The notes beneath the pieces are model-generated. The model was not told the DNA's origin and searched no databases. It saw only the letters and a program-made list of their open reading frames with translations. Position numbers and translations under genes: made by a program. 64,000 nt of DNA from Bacteroidales bacterium (lineage in GTDB: Bacteria > Bacteroidota > Bacteroidia > Bacteroidales > Lentimicrobiaceae): positions 62,001 through 126,000 of the forward strand of contig JAEUTG010000024.1 in NCBI GenBank assembly GCA_016788045.1, given 5' to 3'. Positions 8,752 to 18,617 of this stretch are shown here, piece by piece (the stretch's first letter is position 1; every line of letters begins with the position of its first letter).

Positions 8752-9609
8752 TTAAAACTCCCAGAGGTTCTGCTCGAAGGTGAAAAGATCGTTTTTAACC
8801 CTTTCGGCTTCCATCAAAGCATCAATTCCGGTGGCATAGTCAGAGATCCTGCGGTCGTAAACATTGTCTTCTTTGTACACATAACTGGTGAACATGCGCT
8901 TCCAGAAGATATCGTCGTAGGTTTTTCGTGCAGCACTGTTATTCCTGTTAAACACTTCGGCTTTTGCAAGAACCGGGCGTGCTTCGGGGAAATAGATCCA
9001 GAAGAGGGGATCGTATGCGCGGAAAAGACCTTTTTCGTCAAAGTTGTCACGCACCGGGCAGATACCAAGGATCCGCACTTCCATCACCGAACGCTGTTTG
9101 TCGAAAAACCAATCTTCTTTCACCCTGAAACGCTTGACATCGGATGGATTGAATTTCACCGAGATCACAGTATCGTACCAGTCGTAAGGAGGATAAGGGC
9201 GCTGCATGGGAACCGAATCAACACGTTCAAGACGGTTCATGATTTCCTGGTAGGTAAGCGGAACCAGAAACTCATCGGTAGTGGATGAAGCATCATAGGC
9301 AGTTATTGTGCCTTCTTTCAATGCATCCATCATTACCTGCATCAGGCTGCGAAGATCGTTGTGGGGGACTTCAGGATAATAGAAAGCCTGATTCATCTTC
9401 TCACGCAGATCGATCACGCGCCAGATCCTTTTGCTCCAGACAACATCTGCCTCGCGCACCCATGGATAGGAAATAGGTTTCTTTTCCATGGTTACTTTCT
9501 TGTCGTAGATGCCATCACGGGGAGGGCTGTCAAGAACCTGTGAAACACTGGTCTTTGCAAATCCGGCGATCATGATTACGAATGCCAGTAAACCCAAAAC
9601 TTTTTTCAT
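8752..9609 (-). CDS. gldN: Type IX secretion / gliding motility protein GldN (PorN)
   Basis: 285 residues from the ATG at 9609, which yields a clean signal peptide (MKKVLGLLAFVIMIAGFAKTSVSQ); an upstream extension would bury it. The mature part has the GldN hallmarks: the conserved SPPRDGIYDKK start, WSKRIWRVIDLREKMN, and a C-terminal helical region ending at a Trp-Glu-Phe. In the T9SS, GldN/PorN associates with GldK/PorK to form the large periplasmic ring attached to the outer membrane. It is the last gene of the porP-gldK-gldL-gldM-gldN unit and is followed by an intrinsic terminator. Confidence 0.95.
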   Translation of the reverse strand: MKKVLGLLAFVIMIAGFAKTSVSQVLDSPPRDGIYDKKVTMEKKPISYPWVREADVVWSKRIWRVIDLREKMNQAFYYPEVPHNDLRSLMQVMMDALKEGTITAYDASSTTDEFLVPLTYQEIMNRLERVDSVPMQRPYPPYDWYDTVISVKFNPSDVKRFRVKEDWFFDKQRSVMEVRILGICPVRDNFDEKGLFRAYDPLFWIYFPEARPVLAKAEVFNRNNSAARKTYDDIFWKRMFTSYVYKEDNVYDRRISDYATGIDALMEAERVKNDLFTFEQNLWEF

Positions 9610-9765
9610 TCTCTGTATTTTATTTCTGGAAACCTTAGATCGTGGGTTTCCTGTTTGTACTAAATGAGTCCCGGACAAAACCGGAGAATACAAGTTACAT
9701 TTCAGTAAATCAAGAACGGTGCGCTCCGCTGATGTATTGTCATAACAACGGCGCTTTCAACCGCT

Positions 9766-11328
9766 TTATTGTACAATCAGACTGATGGTACCCAGTTTAC
9801 GGTTTCCATCGGGGCCCTTGGCCATGATGTTCTCCAGCCAGATACGCTGACCACGCTTACTGTTTGAAATGAAAGTCTGCATCTCGTCTGTAAGCCGGTT
9901 GCCGGTACCCGGTCGCTCATAGGTGTCACCACCCCTTACACCAACGAAGGTAAAGGAAACGATCTCAAAATTGAGGTCGAAATCAAAATCTTCGGGCATT
10001 TTAGGAATAAGGGCGCGTGAAGCAAGGAGCATACTTTTCTGAACTGGTCCTCCGTCGGTATTGGCAATATAGGCCTTGGGATCCGGTACACGTTTGATAC
10101 GGAACTCAGCGCTGCCCATGTTGCGGGAGGTCTTGCCATCGTTGTGTTTAACGGTGATCACGGCTTTTTGTCCGAGAGGAACCCTAACAACCCAGTTTTT
10201 ACCATCAGCAGCACGCTTGATGGTACCGGTGCTGATTTCGGCCGAAACCTGTGACTCAGGAATACCGGATGCTGAGATGGAGACAGGATTGTCAACGTTG
10301 GCATAAAACACGTTCATTTTGGTAGGAGCTACCGAAAGTGAAGGAGTCATAACAAAATACTCTTCTTCAAAGGGATATTCCTTCAGGTTTCCTTCGGGAT
10401 CCTTAACCTTGATGGAACCACTGTACCGCTGCAGTCCGGTTGCACCGGCAGTAGCAGTATACTTGGCCACACCACCTTCGGTTGGCAGCCTTCTTCCGCC
10501 GATAATCACTTCGGGGTCCTGTTTTGAATCCACTGCCGCCACCATAATATCCGCTTCATAGGTATCACCCTTGAAAACCAGCTTGGAATTCGGGATAACC
10601 TTCGCATTGAGAACGTCAAACTTGAAGTCTTTGGAGGTTACTGAATTCAGCAGTTTGGTAACCACATCACCCTCGACCGAGCGAATATCGGTGATCAGCT
10701 TGTTTAAGAAAGTAACATTGGCAGCCAGGATAATGTGATAAAAATTGTGCATTTCCCAGTTCTGTTTCGCGCCACTGGCGTCACGGAAAGGTCCTTCAGT
10801 ATCCAGGCCAAGTTTAATGGATGCCCGGTCACCTTCATCAAGGAATCCTACAACAGAACTTTTGTATGCTTCAATTTTCTCCCTCAACTCACGGGACTTT
10901 CCCTTGGAACCGTCCTGAGAATTGCCGATGAAGTAATTGGTTGATATGTCATACTTGTCTTTCGATTCAATATCCCTGAGGGGAGTGGTGCGGGCCTGTT
11001 CAACAGAAATTCCTTCTGATTTGGAGATTACTTCAAATTTAACTCCCTCGATGTAATTTACCAACTCGTCAGAAATCTTCTGTACTTCCTGTGCCTTAGC
11101 CCAGAAAGGACCAACCTTATTGGCATTAAGCAGGTTCTGCTGTTCAAAGCGCGCATAGGTCTCATCATTTTTCGATTTGAGGTTCACGTTGGTCCCCTCA
11201 ATACTTTTGTTAACAATCACAAAAGCTTCAATAATTTCAACCGAAACATTCAGAGCCAATAACGCAGTCAACACCAGGTACATCATCGCGATCATTTTTT
11301 GCCGCGGTGTTTCCTTGTATCCAGCCAT
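9766..11328 (-). CDS. gldM: Type IX secretion / gliding motility protein GldM (PorM)
   Basis: 520 residues, family-typical. One N-terminal transmembrane helix (~10-33, MIAMMYLVLTALLALNVSVE) anchors it in the inner membrane. The rest is a long periplasmic part: a helical region (~40-220), then Ig-like beta domains and the C-terminal GldM domain. With GldL it forms the proton-motive-force-driven motor that energises T9SS export; GldM spans the periplasm to reach the GldK/N ring. It lies 46 bp downstream of gldL. Confidence 0.96.
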   Translation of the reverse strand: MAGYKETPRQKMIAMMYLVLTALLALNVSVEIIEAFVIVNKSIEGTNVNLKSKNDETYARFEQQNLLNANKVGPFWAKAQEVQKISDELVNYIEGVKFEVISKSEGISVEQARTTPLRDIESKDKYDISTNYFIGNSQDGSKGKSRELREKIEAYKSSVVGFLDEGDRASIKLGLDTEGPFRDASGAKQNWEMHNFYHIILAANVTFLNKLITDIRSVEGDVVTKLLNSVTSKDFKFDVLNAKVIPNSKLVFKGDTYEADIMVAAVDSKQDPEVIIGGRRLPTEGGVAKYTATAGATGLQRYSGSIKVKDPEGNLKEYPFEEEYFVMTPSLSVAPTKMNVFYANVDNPVSISASGIPESQVSAEISTGTIKRAADGKNWVVRVPLGQKAVITVKHNDGKTSRNMGSAEFRIKRVPDPKAYIANTDGGPVQKSMLLASRALIPKMPEDFDFDLNFEIVSFTFVGVRGGDTYERPGTGNRLTDEMQTFISNSKRGQRIWLENIMAKGPDGNRKLGTISLIVQ

Positions 11329-11374
11329 ATTCTATATTTAAAGTATTGTTAGAAAATCCGTTAATAAACCTGCG

Positions 11375-12226
11375 TTACTTCAGATTCACGTTCATAGCAG
11401 CAAGCATATTGCCATAAACGTTGTTCAGTGCAGAAACCTTCTTGGTTAAATTGTCGAGTTCCTGTTTGTAGCGGTTCATTTCCTGGCTTGATTCACTGAG
11501 GTTGGTCAGGTACTGGTTGACGGTTGCATGCAGTTTGTTGGTATCTTCAACCTGAACAGTGGCACTCTTCAGCTGAAGTTCATAGGATGCATTGAGGGCA
11601 GCAAGGTTGCTGGCAATTTTCTGAAGCTGCTCGCTGTAGGCTTTGTTATCAAGTCCTGAAAAGTCGAACTTCTCAATTGACTTGGCAAGTGCCTGTGCTG
11701 ACTGCTGGTAGGTTCCTGTAAGCTGAGCGGTTGATTCGGCAGCCTTGGCTACATTGAGCGACAAGTCATTAACTGACTTGGAAGCATTGGTGAGGTTACG
11801 GGTATAATCGTTGGTTGCTACTGCGGCACTTGAGAGGTCGGCCATTTTGCTGGCGTTTTCGCTGAGCGATCTCAGTCCTGTGCCAAGACTCTGGATCAGT
11901 TCGGGACCGATTTTAGCTTTCTCAAGCATACCGTCGAGTTCCTGAGTCGGGGTTTTCCCTTTCGGTTTGGTTTCGCCGCCATGATAAAGGCCGGCAAGTT
12001 CCGGATAAACAAGACTCCAGTCCGGTTCTACGTGGGGTGGTTCGAATGCTGAGAAGAAGAAAATCAGCGCTTCTGTTCCCAATCCGATAATAAGCATTTC
12101 ATTGGCACCTGTATAGTGATTGATTTTAAAAAGTGCTCCAAGAATAACCACGGCAGCACCAATACCATATAGTTTAGCCATGAAGTTTCTGAACCCTCTT
12201 CCTCTTACTAAATTGTTCAATCCCAT
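11375..12226 (-). CDS. gldL: Type IX secretion / gliding motility protein GldL (PorL)
   Basis: 283 residues. Two closely spaced N-terminal membrane helices (~15-35 and ~42-62, separated by the short FKINHYTGANEM loop) are followed by a long cytoplasmic helical/coiled-coil tail. This is the GldL layout: a pentamer surrounding the GldM helices and forming the proton channel of the rotary-type motor. The Glu in the second helix region (IGLGTEALIFFF) is at the position of the conserved membrane glutamate in the family. It is in operon order between gldK and gldM. Confidence 0.95.
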   Translation of the reverse strand: MGLNNLVRGRGFRNFMAKLYGIGAAVVILGALFKINHYTGANEMLIIGLGTEALIFFFSAFEPPHVEPDWSLVYPELAGLYHGGETKPKGKTPTQELDGMLEKAKIGPELIQSLGTGLRSLSENASKMADLSSAAVATNDYTRNLTNASKSVNDLSLNVAKAAESTAQLTGTYQQSAQALAKSIEKFDFSGLDNKAYSEQLQKIASNLAALNASYELQLKSATVQVEDTNKLHATVNQYLTNLSESSQEMNRYKQELDNLTKKVSALNNVYGNMLAAMNVNLK

Positions 12227-12306
12227 GATTGTAGCGTGTTAATTTGTTGATTTTGAGTTAATTTGACTATCTGAAAAAACCTTGTTGACAGAAATTCCAA
12301 TACCTG

Positions 12307-13662
12307 TTAGTTGTAAATTTTTGAAGCTCTGGCAGGATTGTCATCTTTCTGACGGCCCATATAATTCTGAACACAGCGGAATCCGATATAGGATTTTGAG
12401 GTATCCTGGAATTCATAAGCGCGGGCATTTACCTGTAGGTAATAGGAGATGTCTTTCCATGAACCTCCGCGAACGACTTTCCTCTTGAGTGCAGGAGGAT
12501 CGCTGTCTTTTGCGTTGTAACTGTATGCCGGGTTCATATCCCAGGTAAAATTATAGGATGATTCATCAAAAGCATCGTTGGTCCATTCGGCAACATTGCC
12601 GGCCATATCATATAAACCAAAATCGTTGGCAGGATAGTGCGCTACAATAACCGGGGTAAGGCCACCATCATCAACATAGTTTCCGCGAAGGGGCTTGAAG
12701 TTGGCAAGAAAACATCCCTTTTCATTTCGGGTGTATGGTCCGCCCCATGGATACGGGCTGAATGAATTACCACCCCGAGCAGCCCATTCCCATTCGGCTT
12801 CGGTAGGCAGCCTGAACTCGTTGACTACCGCGTTGCCTTTACCGTTCAGATAAGCGCGCAGCAATTCGGTACGCCAGATGCTGAAAGCTTTGGCCTGTTT
12901 CCAGTTAACACCTACAACAGGATAATTGTCGTAGGCCGGATGCCAGAAGTAACGTTCGGTCATCGGATCGTTGTAGGCATAGGCATAATCATGAATCCAG
13001 GCGAGTGTATCAGGATATACATTGATAACTTCCTTGCGGACATAGAGCGAACGGTCTTTCAAACCCTGCGGACGGTTTGCAAGTCCGGCATTGATCGGGT
13101 CGCCGGCAGAAAAATCCTTTCCGGCAGCGGCTTTGTAATCAACCCAGTAGTATTCATAGAATAATTTACGGGTATCGATCTCCTTGCGGCGGAAATAGCG
13201 TTCGTGCTCCGGAAGGAACATATCGGCCAGAGCTTCGCGCTCTTCTTCACCATTCCATTTCAACTCGGTTTTCCAGTTGAGGAAAGGAGGATCGTAGGTT
13301 TCACCGGTCTTTTTGTTCTCTTCAATGAGGTACTCTTCGGGTTTAACATCACCGAGTTTCCTGCGGGCGATAGAATCCCTGACCCAGAATACAAACTGAC
13401 GATATTCATTGTTGGTGATTTCGGTCTCATCCATGTAAAAAGCACTCACCGACACTGTGCGGGGATCGTTGATATGTGCATAGGGCACATCCTGATCACC
13501 AACTCCCATGGTAAAACTACCCATCGGGATATAGGCCATACCAAACGGATCGGGCTGATAGAATTTTTCACGCTTTGAAACACCTACAAGTTCACCATTT
13601 CCTGAATTTCCACAACTACTCAGGATAAGGGCAGCAATTAGGTAGTTAAGTAGTTTTCTCAT
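12307..13662 (-). CDS. gldK: Type IX secretion / gliding motility lipoprotein GldK (PorK)
   Basis: 451 residues from the ATG at 13662. The N-terminus MRKLLNYLIAALILSSCG has a lipobox (LSSC), so this start is preferred over a longer one. The mature protein is a formylglycine-generating-enzyme-like (sulfatase-modifying factor) domain: GSFTMG, EITNNEYRQF, LPTEAEWEWAARGG, GNVAEWTNDAF and VVRGGSWKD. In GldK/PorK the fold is structural rather than catalytic; the protein forms the outer-membrane-associated ring with GldN. It is 112 bp downstream of the porP stop. Confidence 0.96.
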   Translation of the reverse strand: MRKLLNYLIAALILSSCGNSGNGELVGVSKREKFYQPDPFGMAYIPMGSFTMGVGDQDVPYAHINDPRTVSVSAFYMDETEITNNEYRQFVFWVRDSIARRKLGDVKPEEYLIEENKKTGETYDPPFLNWKTELKWNGEEEREALADMFLPEHERYFRRKEIDTRKLFYEYYWVDYKAAAGKDFSAGDPINAGLANRPQGLKDRSLYVRKEVINVYPDTLAWIHDYAYAYNDPMTERYFWHPAYDNYPVVGVNWKQAKAFSIWRTELLRAYLNGKGNAVVNEFRLPTEAEWEWAARGGNSFSPYPWGGPYTRNEKGCFLANFKPLRGNYVDDGGLTPVIVAHYPANDFGLYDMAGNVAEWTNDAFDESSYNFTWDMNPAYSYNAKDSDPPALKRKVVRGGSWKDISYYLQVNARAYEFQDTSKSYIGFRCVQNYMGRQKDDNPARASKIYN

Positions 13663-13774
13663 GTTTGTAACTGATTTTAATGCAAATAACGGCTTCGCCA
13701 AGGCTTTATTATGGCTGTCCCCGATTTTTTGAACCGACAAAAATAGCATTTTAATTATTCCATCCAAATTTCTT

Positions 13775-14734
13775 TTACAAGAAACGGGTATTCCTGAAAC
13801 TCCGTTTTGACTTCTCCAGTTCGAGCTTAAAACAATAACGAAGCATGACTTCATGACTACCGGCTCCTCCGATTTTCGACAACGGAATATCGTATGCGTA
13901 ACCAAAACTGATGTCTTTCATATAAAATCCAAGCATTACAGCTGCGGTTTCCTGAAAACGGTAAGTAAGTCCTCCCCAGAATTTGCGGTTGTACTCAAGC
14001 CTGGCATTCAGATCGGCCTGTATTGTTGTACCATCATACTTAACAAAGGCTGAAGGAATTAACACATAGGCAGGATTTCTGATCCAGGAAATTTCATAGC
14101 CGGCTGTGGCGTAATAATGCCGCCGGAGTTTAAATTCAGGACTCCCGGCTGCAGTGCCGAGCTGACGGCTTCCTTCAAGCAATTGTGTAGCCGATAACCC
14201 CAGAAAAAGTCCGTTGGGTTCAAGATAAAAAGCCCCGAAAGCCAGATCGGTAAACATGGTGCTCTCATTTCCGCCCGAAAGCAGGGGATCGCCACCGTCA
14301 ACCGGTTTCAGTTTGTTAAAATCGAGCGATTTATTCAAAAATCCGACATTGAACCCAATCCCGATCTCTCCGCCGGCAACCGGACGGTTGTAGGCATATC
14401 CCAGCTTCACATATACATCCCTGAAATACCCGATTTTATCCTGCATCACCGTGGCTGAAACGCCTCCGCGCAGAATTCTCACCGGTGCATCCCCCGAAAA
14501 AATAAAGGTCTGCGGCGAAACTTTGGTGCCTTCTGCATCTTCAATACCAAGCCATTGCTCCCTCACAATACCGGTAACGCAGATTGCATCACGCAATCCG
14601 GCATAACCTGGATTGACAGCCATGTGGTTAAACATGTTCAAGGTTATCTGCGGTTCCTGCTGCCCCAAAACAACTGAAGGAGCAATGCCCAGAACCAGTA
14701 ACGATAACAACGACAGGTAAATTCGCTTAAACAT
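13775..14734 (-). CDS. porP: PorP/SprF-family type IX secretion membrane protein
   Basis: 319 residues from the ATG at 14734, giving a signal peptide (MFKRIYLSLLSLLVLGIAPSVVLG). The mature start QQEPQITLNMFNHMAVNPGYAG is the conserved PorP/SprF beginning, followed by an all-beta outer-membrane barrel with many aromatic strand ends. PorP is an outer-membrane component linked to the PorK/N ring; SprF paralogs partner with particular cargo such as adhesins. Its place directly upstream of gldK matches the P. gingivalis porPKLMN order, so I read it as the core porP. Confidence 0.92.
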   Translation of the reverse strand: MFKRIYLSLLSLLVLGIAPSVVLGQQEPQITLNMFNHMAVNPGYAGLRDAICVTGIVREQWLGIEDAEGTKVSPQTFIFSGDAPVRILRGGVSATVMQDKIGYFRDVYVKLGYAYNRPVAGGEIGIGFNVGFLNKSLDFNKLKPVDGGDPLLSGGNESTMFTDLAFGAFYLEPNGLFLGLSATQLLEGSRQLGTAAGSPEFKLRRHYYATAGYEISWIRNPAYVLIPSAFVKYDGTTIQADLNARLEYNRKFWGGLTYRFQETAAVMLGFYMKDISFGYAYDIPLSKIGGAGSHEVMLRYCFKLELEKSKRSFRNTRFL

Positions 14735-15181
14735 CAGATGCACTATCAGATAATGCTTGTAAATAAAACTACACAACGCCGGGGAAATGTTTTCAATTTC
14801 TAAGTTTGAAGCTAATCCCCTGAAAACTGCAGAATGTCCTCCCTGAACAAATCCAAACTGATCACAGCGTAAAACAAATAACCCCGAAAACTGAGATTTA
14901 TTTTGTGTGGTGCTGTATATTTATTGAATTCTGTCGCAAAGGTAATACTTTAGATCATTTTTAAATTACCCAAACCCAAAAATGCATATAAAAGTTTGTT
15001 GCCATGTCATGGATTTTGTCATTTTTACCTCAGTTACCCTTGTTGTCTGATCCTGATGTACATTTTCTTTACACCAAATTCTGATGACTTTTTTCATCGG
15101 TACTATGTATGTTCTGAAAATCTGTATAGCTTTGCTGACCAATTCCAGAAATGCTATTTATCTCATTAACAAGTAACTAAT
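14735..15181. other. Divergent intergenic region between porP and the yitT pair
   Basis: 447 bp, AT-rich, no gene. The complement of 14937-14944 is TACCTTTG, a possible -7 box for the T9SS operon about 200 bp before porP, but without a -33 partner. On the plus strand a promoter-like pair for yitT lies at 15104-15134. No stable hairpin is evident. Confidence 0.5.
15104..15134 (+). promoter_or_regulatory. Candidate Bacteroidota promoter for the yitT pair
   Basis: TATG at 15104-15107, 19-bp spacer, TAGCTTTG at 15127-15134. This fits the TTTG-N19/21-TAnnTTTG consensus with one mismatch in the -33 box, and gives a leader of about 40 nt before the ATG at 15182. Confidence 0.5.
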
Positions 15182-16108
15182 ATGACTTTTATCCGAAATG
15201 AACGGCTGTTTTCGAAAAAATGGTTCATTGCCTATACCCTGATTGTGGTCGGTTCTTTCATTCTGGCAGCCGGTTTTGTGTTCTTTATCAACCCTTACAA
15301 CATTGTCCCGGGCGGCGTTTATGGCATCGGCATTGTGGTTCATCAGCTCACAAAAGGTTTGTTCCCCTTCTGGCCGACCGGAATCCCCATTGGTTTGTTC
15401 GGGCTGGCGCTGAATGTCCCGCTGACCATTCTGGGCATTAAGATTCTGGGCCCGCGTTTCGGCATCAAAACAGTGGTCGGGTTTATTCTCACTTCCGTTT
15501 TCATGGACCTGCTCACCATGATTGTAGGGGAAAATGACCCCCTGGGCCTGGCAAATGATGTCTTTATGGCCAGCGTGTTCGGCGGAGTAATCATCGGTTT
15601 CGGGCTCGGACTGATTTTTAAATCAAAGGCTACTTCCGGGGGATCAGACATTGTTGCCATGATTATTGCCAAATATACCAGGCTTCCCCTTGGTCAGCTC
15701 ATGATCTATGTTGATTCGGTGATTGTTCTGCTCGGACTCGTGGTGTTCAGGGACTGGCATATCCCCCTGTACTCATGGATTGTAATTTTTGTAACCGGAA
15801 AAGTCATTGATATTACCATGCAGGGCGTCAGTTATGATAAAACACTGTTTATTGTTTCGAGCCAGTTTGAGCTTATCCGGGATAAAATCATCAATGACCT
15901 GAACCGCGGAGGAACCTTTATCCCGGGAAAAGGAATGTTCAACAACGCAGACAAAACCATCATTTTTACTGTACTCAACCGCCGCGAACTTGCCATTCTG
16001 GAAGAATACATCCACCAGGTTGATCCGAAGGCCTTTGTTACCGTGATGGAAGCCAACGAAATCCTGGGCGAAGGGTTCAAATCGCTTCACGACAAAATCA
16101 GCGAATAG
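15182..16108 (+). CDS. YitT-family membrane protein (copy 1)
   Basis: 308 residues. Five to six N-terminal membrane helices contain the family landmarks INPYNIVPGGVYGIG, FKSKATSGGSDI and LPLGQLMIYVDS. The C-terminal cytoplasmic DUF2179 domain (~225-305) includes the LNRGGTFIPGKG and VLNRRELAILEEYI segments. The substrate of YitT proteins is unknown; a transport function is commonly suggested. It is followed 41 bp later by a close paralog on the same strand, so the two are probably cotranscribed. Confidence 0.88.
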   Translation: MTFIRNERLFSKKWFIAYTLIVVGSFILAAGFVFFINPYNIVPGGVYGIGIVVHQLTKGLFPFWPTGIPIGLFGLALNVPLTILGIKILGPRFGIKTVVGFILTSVFMDLLTMIVGENDPLGLANDVFMASVFGGVIIGFGLGLIFKSKATSGGSDIVAMIIAKYTRLPLGQLMIYVDSVIVLLGLVVFRDWHIPLYSWIVIFVTGKVIDITMQGVSYDKTLFIVSSQFELIRDKIINDLNRGGTFIPGKGMFNNADKTIIFTVLNRRELAILEEYIHQVDPKAFVTVMEANEILGEGFKSLHDKISE

Positions 16109-16149
16109 CAACCAACGCCACCCTCCGATCATTCAACAATCAGTGAAAT

Positions 16150-17043
16150 ATGGCATTCCTCCAGAAAGACAAGCTTTTCACCCGCAAATGGTTCTATTCC
16201 TACGCATTGATTGTTGCAGGCACCTTTCTTGTTTCCCTGGGATATGTTTATTTTATTACCCCCTATAAAATTGTTCCTGGCGGCATCTACGGGATATCCA
16301 TCGTGCTGCATCACCTTTACGGATGGCCGGTAGGACTTACCGCACTGGCTTTCAATATTCCGCTTACTATAATAGGAACCCGGGTGCTTGGACCCCGTTT
16401 CGGAACCAAAACCGTTGCCGGATTTGTCTTTACCTCGCTCTTTGTTGACCTTTTGTCGTTCTATTCGGGCTTCAAACCACTGGTCGACAGTGACCCACTG
16501 CTTTCGTCGCTCTTTGGCGGGGCCCTGGTAGGAGCCGGAGTGGGACTGATCTTCAAATCTAAAGCAACCTCCGGTGGATCGGATGTGATTGCCATGATCA
16601 TTGCCCGCTATACAAAGCTTCCTCTGGGGCAGCTCATGATGGGCGTAGACTCGGTGATCGTACTGATAGGTTTTCTGGCGTTCGGCGACTGGCGGATACC
16701 ACTCTACTCCTGGCTCACCATTTTTGTGATGGGCAAAGTCATCGATGCCGTGCTCTCAGGGATTTCGTACGAAAAAACCATTCTGATCGTTTCCGACAAG
16801 CATGAAGAGATCCGTGATAAAATCATCAGAGACCTCAACCGCGGAGGCACTTTCCTGCATGGAGAAGGCATGTACAACGGCAATCCGAAAAAGGTGATCT
16901 TTACCGTGGTTAACCGCCGCGAACTTGCTATGCTGGAGGAATTTATCAACCAGATTGATCCTAAAGCATTTCTCACCGTTATGGATGCCAATGAGATCCT
17001 GGGCCAGGGATTTAAGTCGCTGAAGGATAAACTGGAAGATTAA
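16150..17043 (+). CDS. YitT-family membrane protein (copy 2)
   Basis: 297 residues, closely similar along its whole length to the preceding gene (ITPYKIVPGGIYGIS, FKSKATSGGSDV, LPLGQLMMGVDS, DLNRGGTFLHGEGM), with the same membrane domain plus C-terminal DUF2179 layout. The first extracytoplasmic segments are shorter than in copy 1. This is a tandem duplication; both copies keep intact frames and all family motifs, so both look functional. The two may form a hetero-oligomer or differ in substrate, but nothing in the sequence decides this. Confidence 0.88.
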   Translation: MAFLQKDKLFTRKWFYSYALIVAGTFLVSLGYVYFITPYKIVPGGIYGISIVLHHLYGWPVGLTALAFNIPLTIIGTRVLGPRFGTKTVAGFVFTSLFVDLLSFYSGFKPLVDSDPLLSSLFGGALVGAGVGLIFKSKATSGGSDVIAMIIARYTKLPLGQLMMGVDSVIVLIGFLAFGDWRIPLYSWLTIFVMGKVIDAVLSGISYEKTILIVSDKHEEIRDKIIRDLNRGGTFLHGEGMYNGNPKKVIFTVVNRRELAMLEEFINQIDPKAFLTVMDANEILGQGFKSLKDKLED

Positions 17044-17227
17044 GGCATGGGGCTTGGAGCTTGGAGCATGGGGCATGGTGCATGGAGCTTGGGGCATGGT
17101 GCTTGGGGCCTGTCTGACTGCCGTCAGAGCAGGCAGGCATGGGGCTTGGCGCTTGGGACCTGGAGCATGGAGCTCATCATTCCATCATTCCATTATCCCA
17201 TCACCCTAACCTTCCACCCTTACAATG
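17044..17227. repeat. Degenerate heptamer repeat array with embedded palindrome
   Basis: From 17044 to about 17175 the sequence is a run of 7-nt units with consensus GGRGCWT (GGGGCTT, GGAGCTT, GGAGCAT, GGGGCAT, GGTGCAT). It is interrupted at 17108-17138 by an imperfect palindrome beginning GCCTGTCTGACTGCC and ending AGCAGGCAGGC. A near copy of this palindrome occurs at 41091-41121. The array sits between the convergent yitT and rseP genes and shows no credible coding. Confidence 0.8.
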
Positions 17228-18547
17228 TTACCTGAACAGCTTCACAATATCGTTCCCGTTTGCGAAGATCAGCAGCCCGAACAGCAGAATCATTCCGACA
17301 ATCTGGGCATTTTCAAGAAACTTGTCGGATGGTTTGCGGCCTGTAATCATTTCATACAACAGGAACATCACATGTCCGCCGTCGAGCGCCGGAATCGGCA
17401 GCACATTCAGGATGGCAAGCATAATCGATAAGAACGCTGTAAGGCCCCAGAATGCTGCCCAATCCCAGGTGGACGGGAAGATGTTGCCGATGGTGATAAA
17501 TCCGCCTACCGACTCGTAGGCTTTTACTTCAGGAGAGAAGAGCAGTTTAAGTTGTTTCAGGTAGTTTCCGACCCCTTTCCAGGTCTTGTTGAATCCGGCG
17601 GGAATGGCAGCCAGAAACGTATAGTCTTTTTCGCTGAACTGAAACTGCCCGGCAGGATTGGTGTAAGCACCGATCAGCCCAGTTTCGGGGACTTTAACAT
17701 TGAAAGCAAGGGTATCATTCTCCCTGATTGCCTTCAGGCTGACTTCCTTTGATTTGTATTGTGGCAGCAATGCCCTGAATTCATCGAAATACGCAACCAG
17801 CGAATCATTGATCCCGATTATCCGGTCACCCTTTTTCATTCCGGCTGCTTCTGCGGCCGACCCTTTGGAAAATCCCTCGACAATAAACTGCATACGGGCA
17901 TTGATAAAGTCCGGCGACTGATGTTTGAGAAGTTTCGCCAGAAAGCCTTCCGGAATCTGCACAGTGGTTGGCTTGCCATCGCGCTCAACTTCAATGGTCC
18001 GGGCATTTTCGAGGATGATTCTGCCGGGAATTTTAAAGAAATCCTCCACGGGCTGGTTGTCAACCGAAAGGATCTTGTCCCCGTTTCTGAGCCCCATTTC
18101 CTGAGCCACAGAATCGGCCACAATCCCGTATTTTACCTGTGAAGTTGGCAGATACTGCTCACCCCACACCCACAACATACCTATATATATAGCGATGGCA
18201 AGCAGAATATTGACCGTTACCCCCCCCAGCATGATAATGAGGCGCTGCCATGATGGTTTGCTCCTGAATTCCCAGGGTTGGGGCGGAAGCTGCATCTGCT
18301 CTTTATCCATCGATTCATCGATCATACCGGAGATTTTTACGTACCCCCCCAGCGGCAGCCACCCCAGCCCGTATTCAGTTTCCCCCTTTTTGAATTTGAA
18401 AAGTGAAAACCAGGGGTTGAAGAAAAGGTAGAATTTTTCCACCCTTGTTTTAAACATCTTGGCTGTGATAAAATGCCCGAATTCATGAAAAATTACAAGG
18501 ATTGACAAACTTAAAAGCAACTGAGCCGCTTTGATGAGAATTTCCAT
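17228..18547 (-). CDS. rseP: RIP-type site-2 zinc metalloprotease RseP
   Basis: 439 residues, full length. Membrane helix 1 carries the zinc motif HEFGH at ~21-25, and the C-terminal membrane part has the LDGGH motif (ALDGGHVMF) supplying the third ligand. Two PDZ-like regions lie between (~125-300; KYGIVADSVAQEMGLRNGDKI and KGSAAEAAGMKKGDRI). The family cleaves membrane-embedded anti-sigma factors and signal-peptide remnants. It is the last gene of a minus-strand unit: M23 peptidase - dxr - rseP. The dxr-rseP pairing is common in Bacteroidota and other bacteria. Confidence 0.95.
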   Translation of the reverse strand: MEILIKAAQLLLSLSILVIFHEFGHFITAKMFKTRVEKFYLFFNPWFSLFKFKKGETEYGLGWLPLGGYVKISGMIDESMDKEQMQLPPQPWEFRSKPSWQRLIIMLGGVTVNILLAIAIYIGMLWVWGEQYLPTSQVKYGIVADSVAQEMGLRNGDKILSVDNQPVEDFFKIPGRIILENARTIEVERDGKPTTVQIPEGFLAKLLKHQSPDFINARMQFIVEGFSKGSAAEAAGMKKGDRIIGINDSLVAYFDEFRALLPQYKSKEVSLKAIRENDTLAFNVKVPETGLIGAYTNPAGQFQFSEKDYTFLAAIPAGFNKTWKGVGNYLKQLKLLFSPEVKAYESVGGFITIGNIFPSTWDWAAFWGLTAFLSIMLAILNVLPIPALDGGHVMFLLYEMITGRKPSDKFLENAQIVGMILLFGLLIFANGNDIVKLFR

Positions 18548-18617
18548 TTTTAAACCGTTTAAATATTTTTGAACTACTTAACAATGTTTTTGAACGAAGG
18601 TTTCGGCAGGGAGTTCA

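Noticed and set aside
17047..17235. Short frame within the heptamer repeat region
   Set aside because: Peptide is a direct readout of the GGRGCWT repeats; a repeat artefact.
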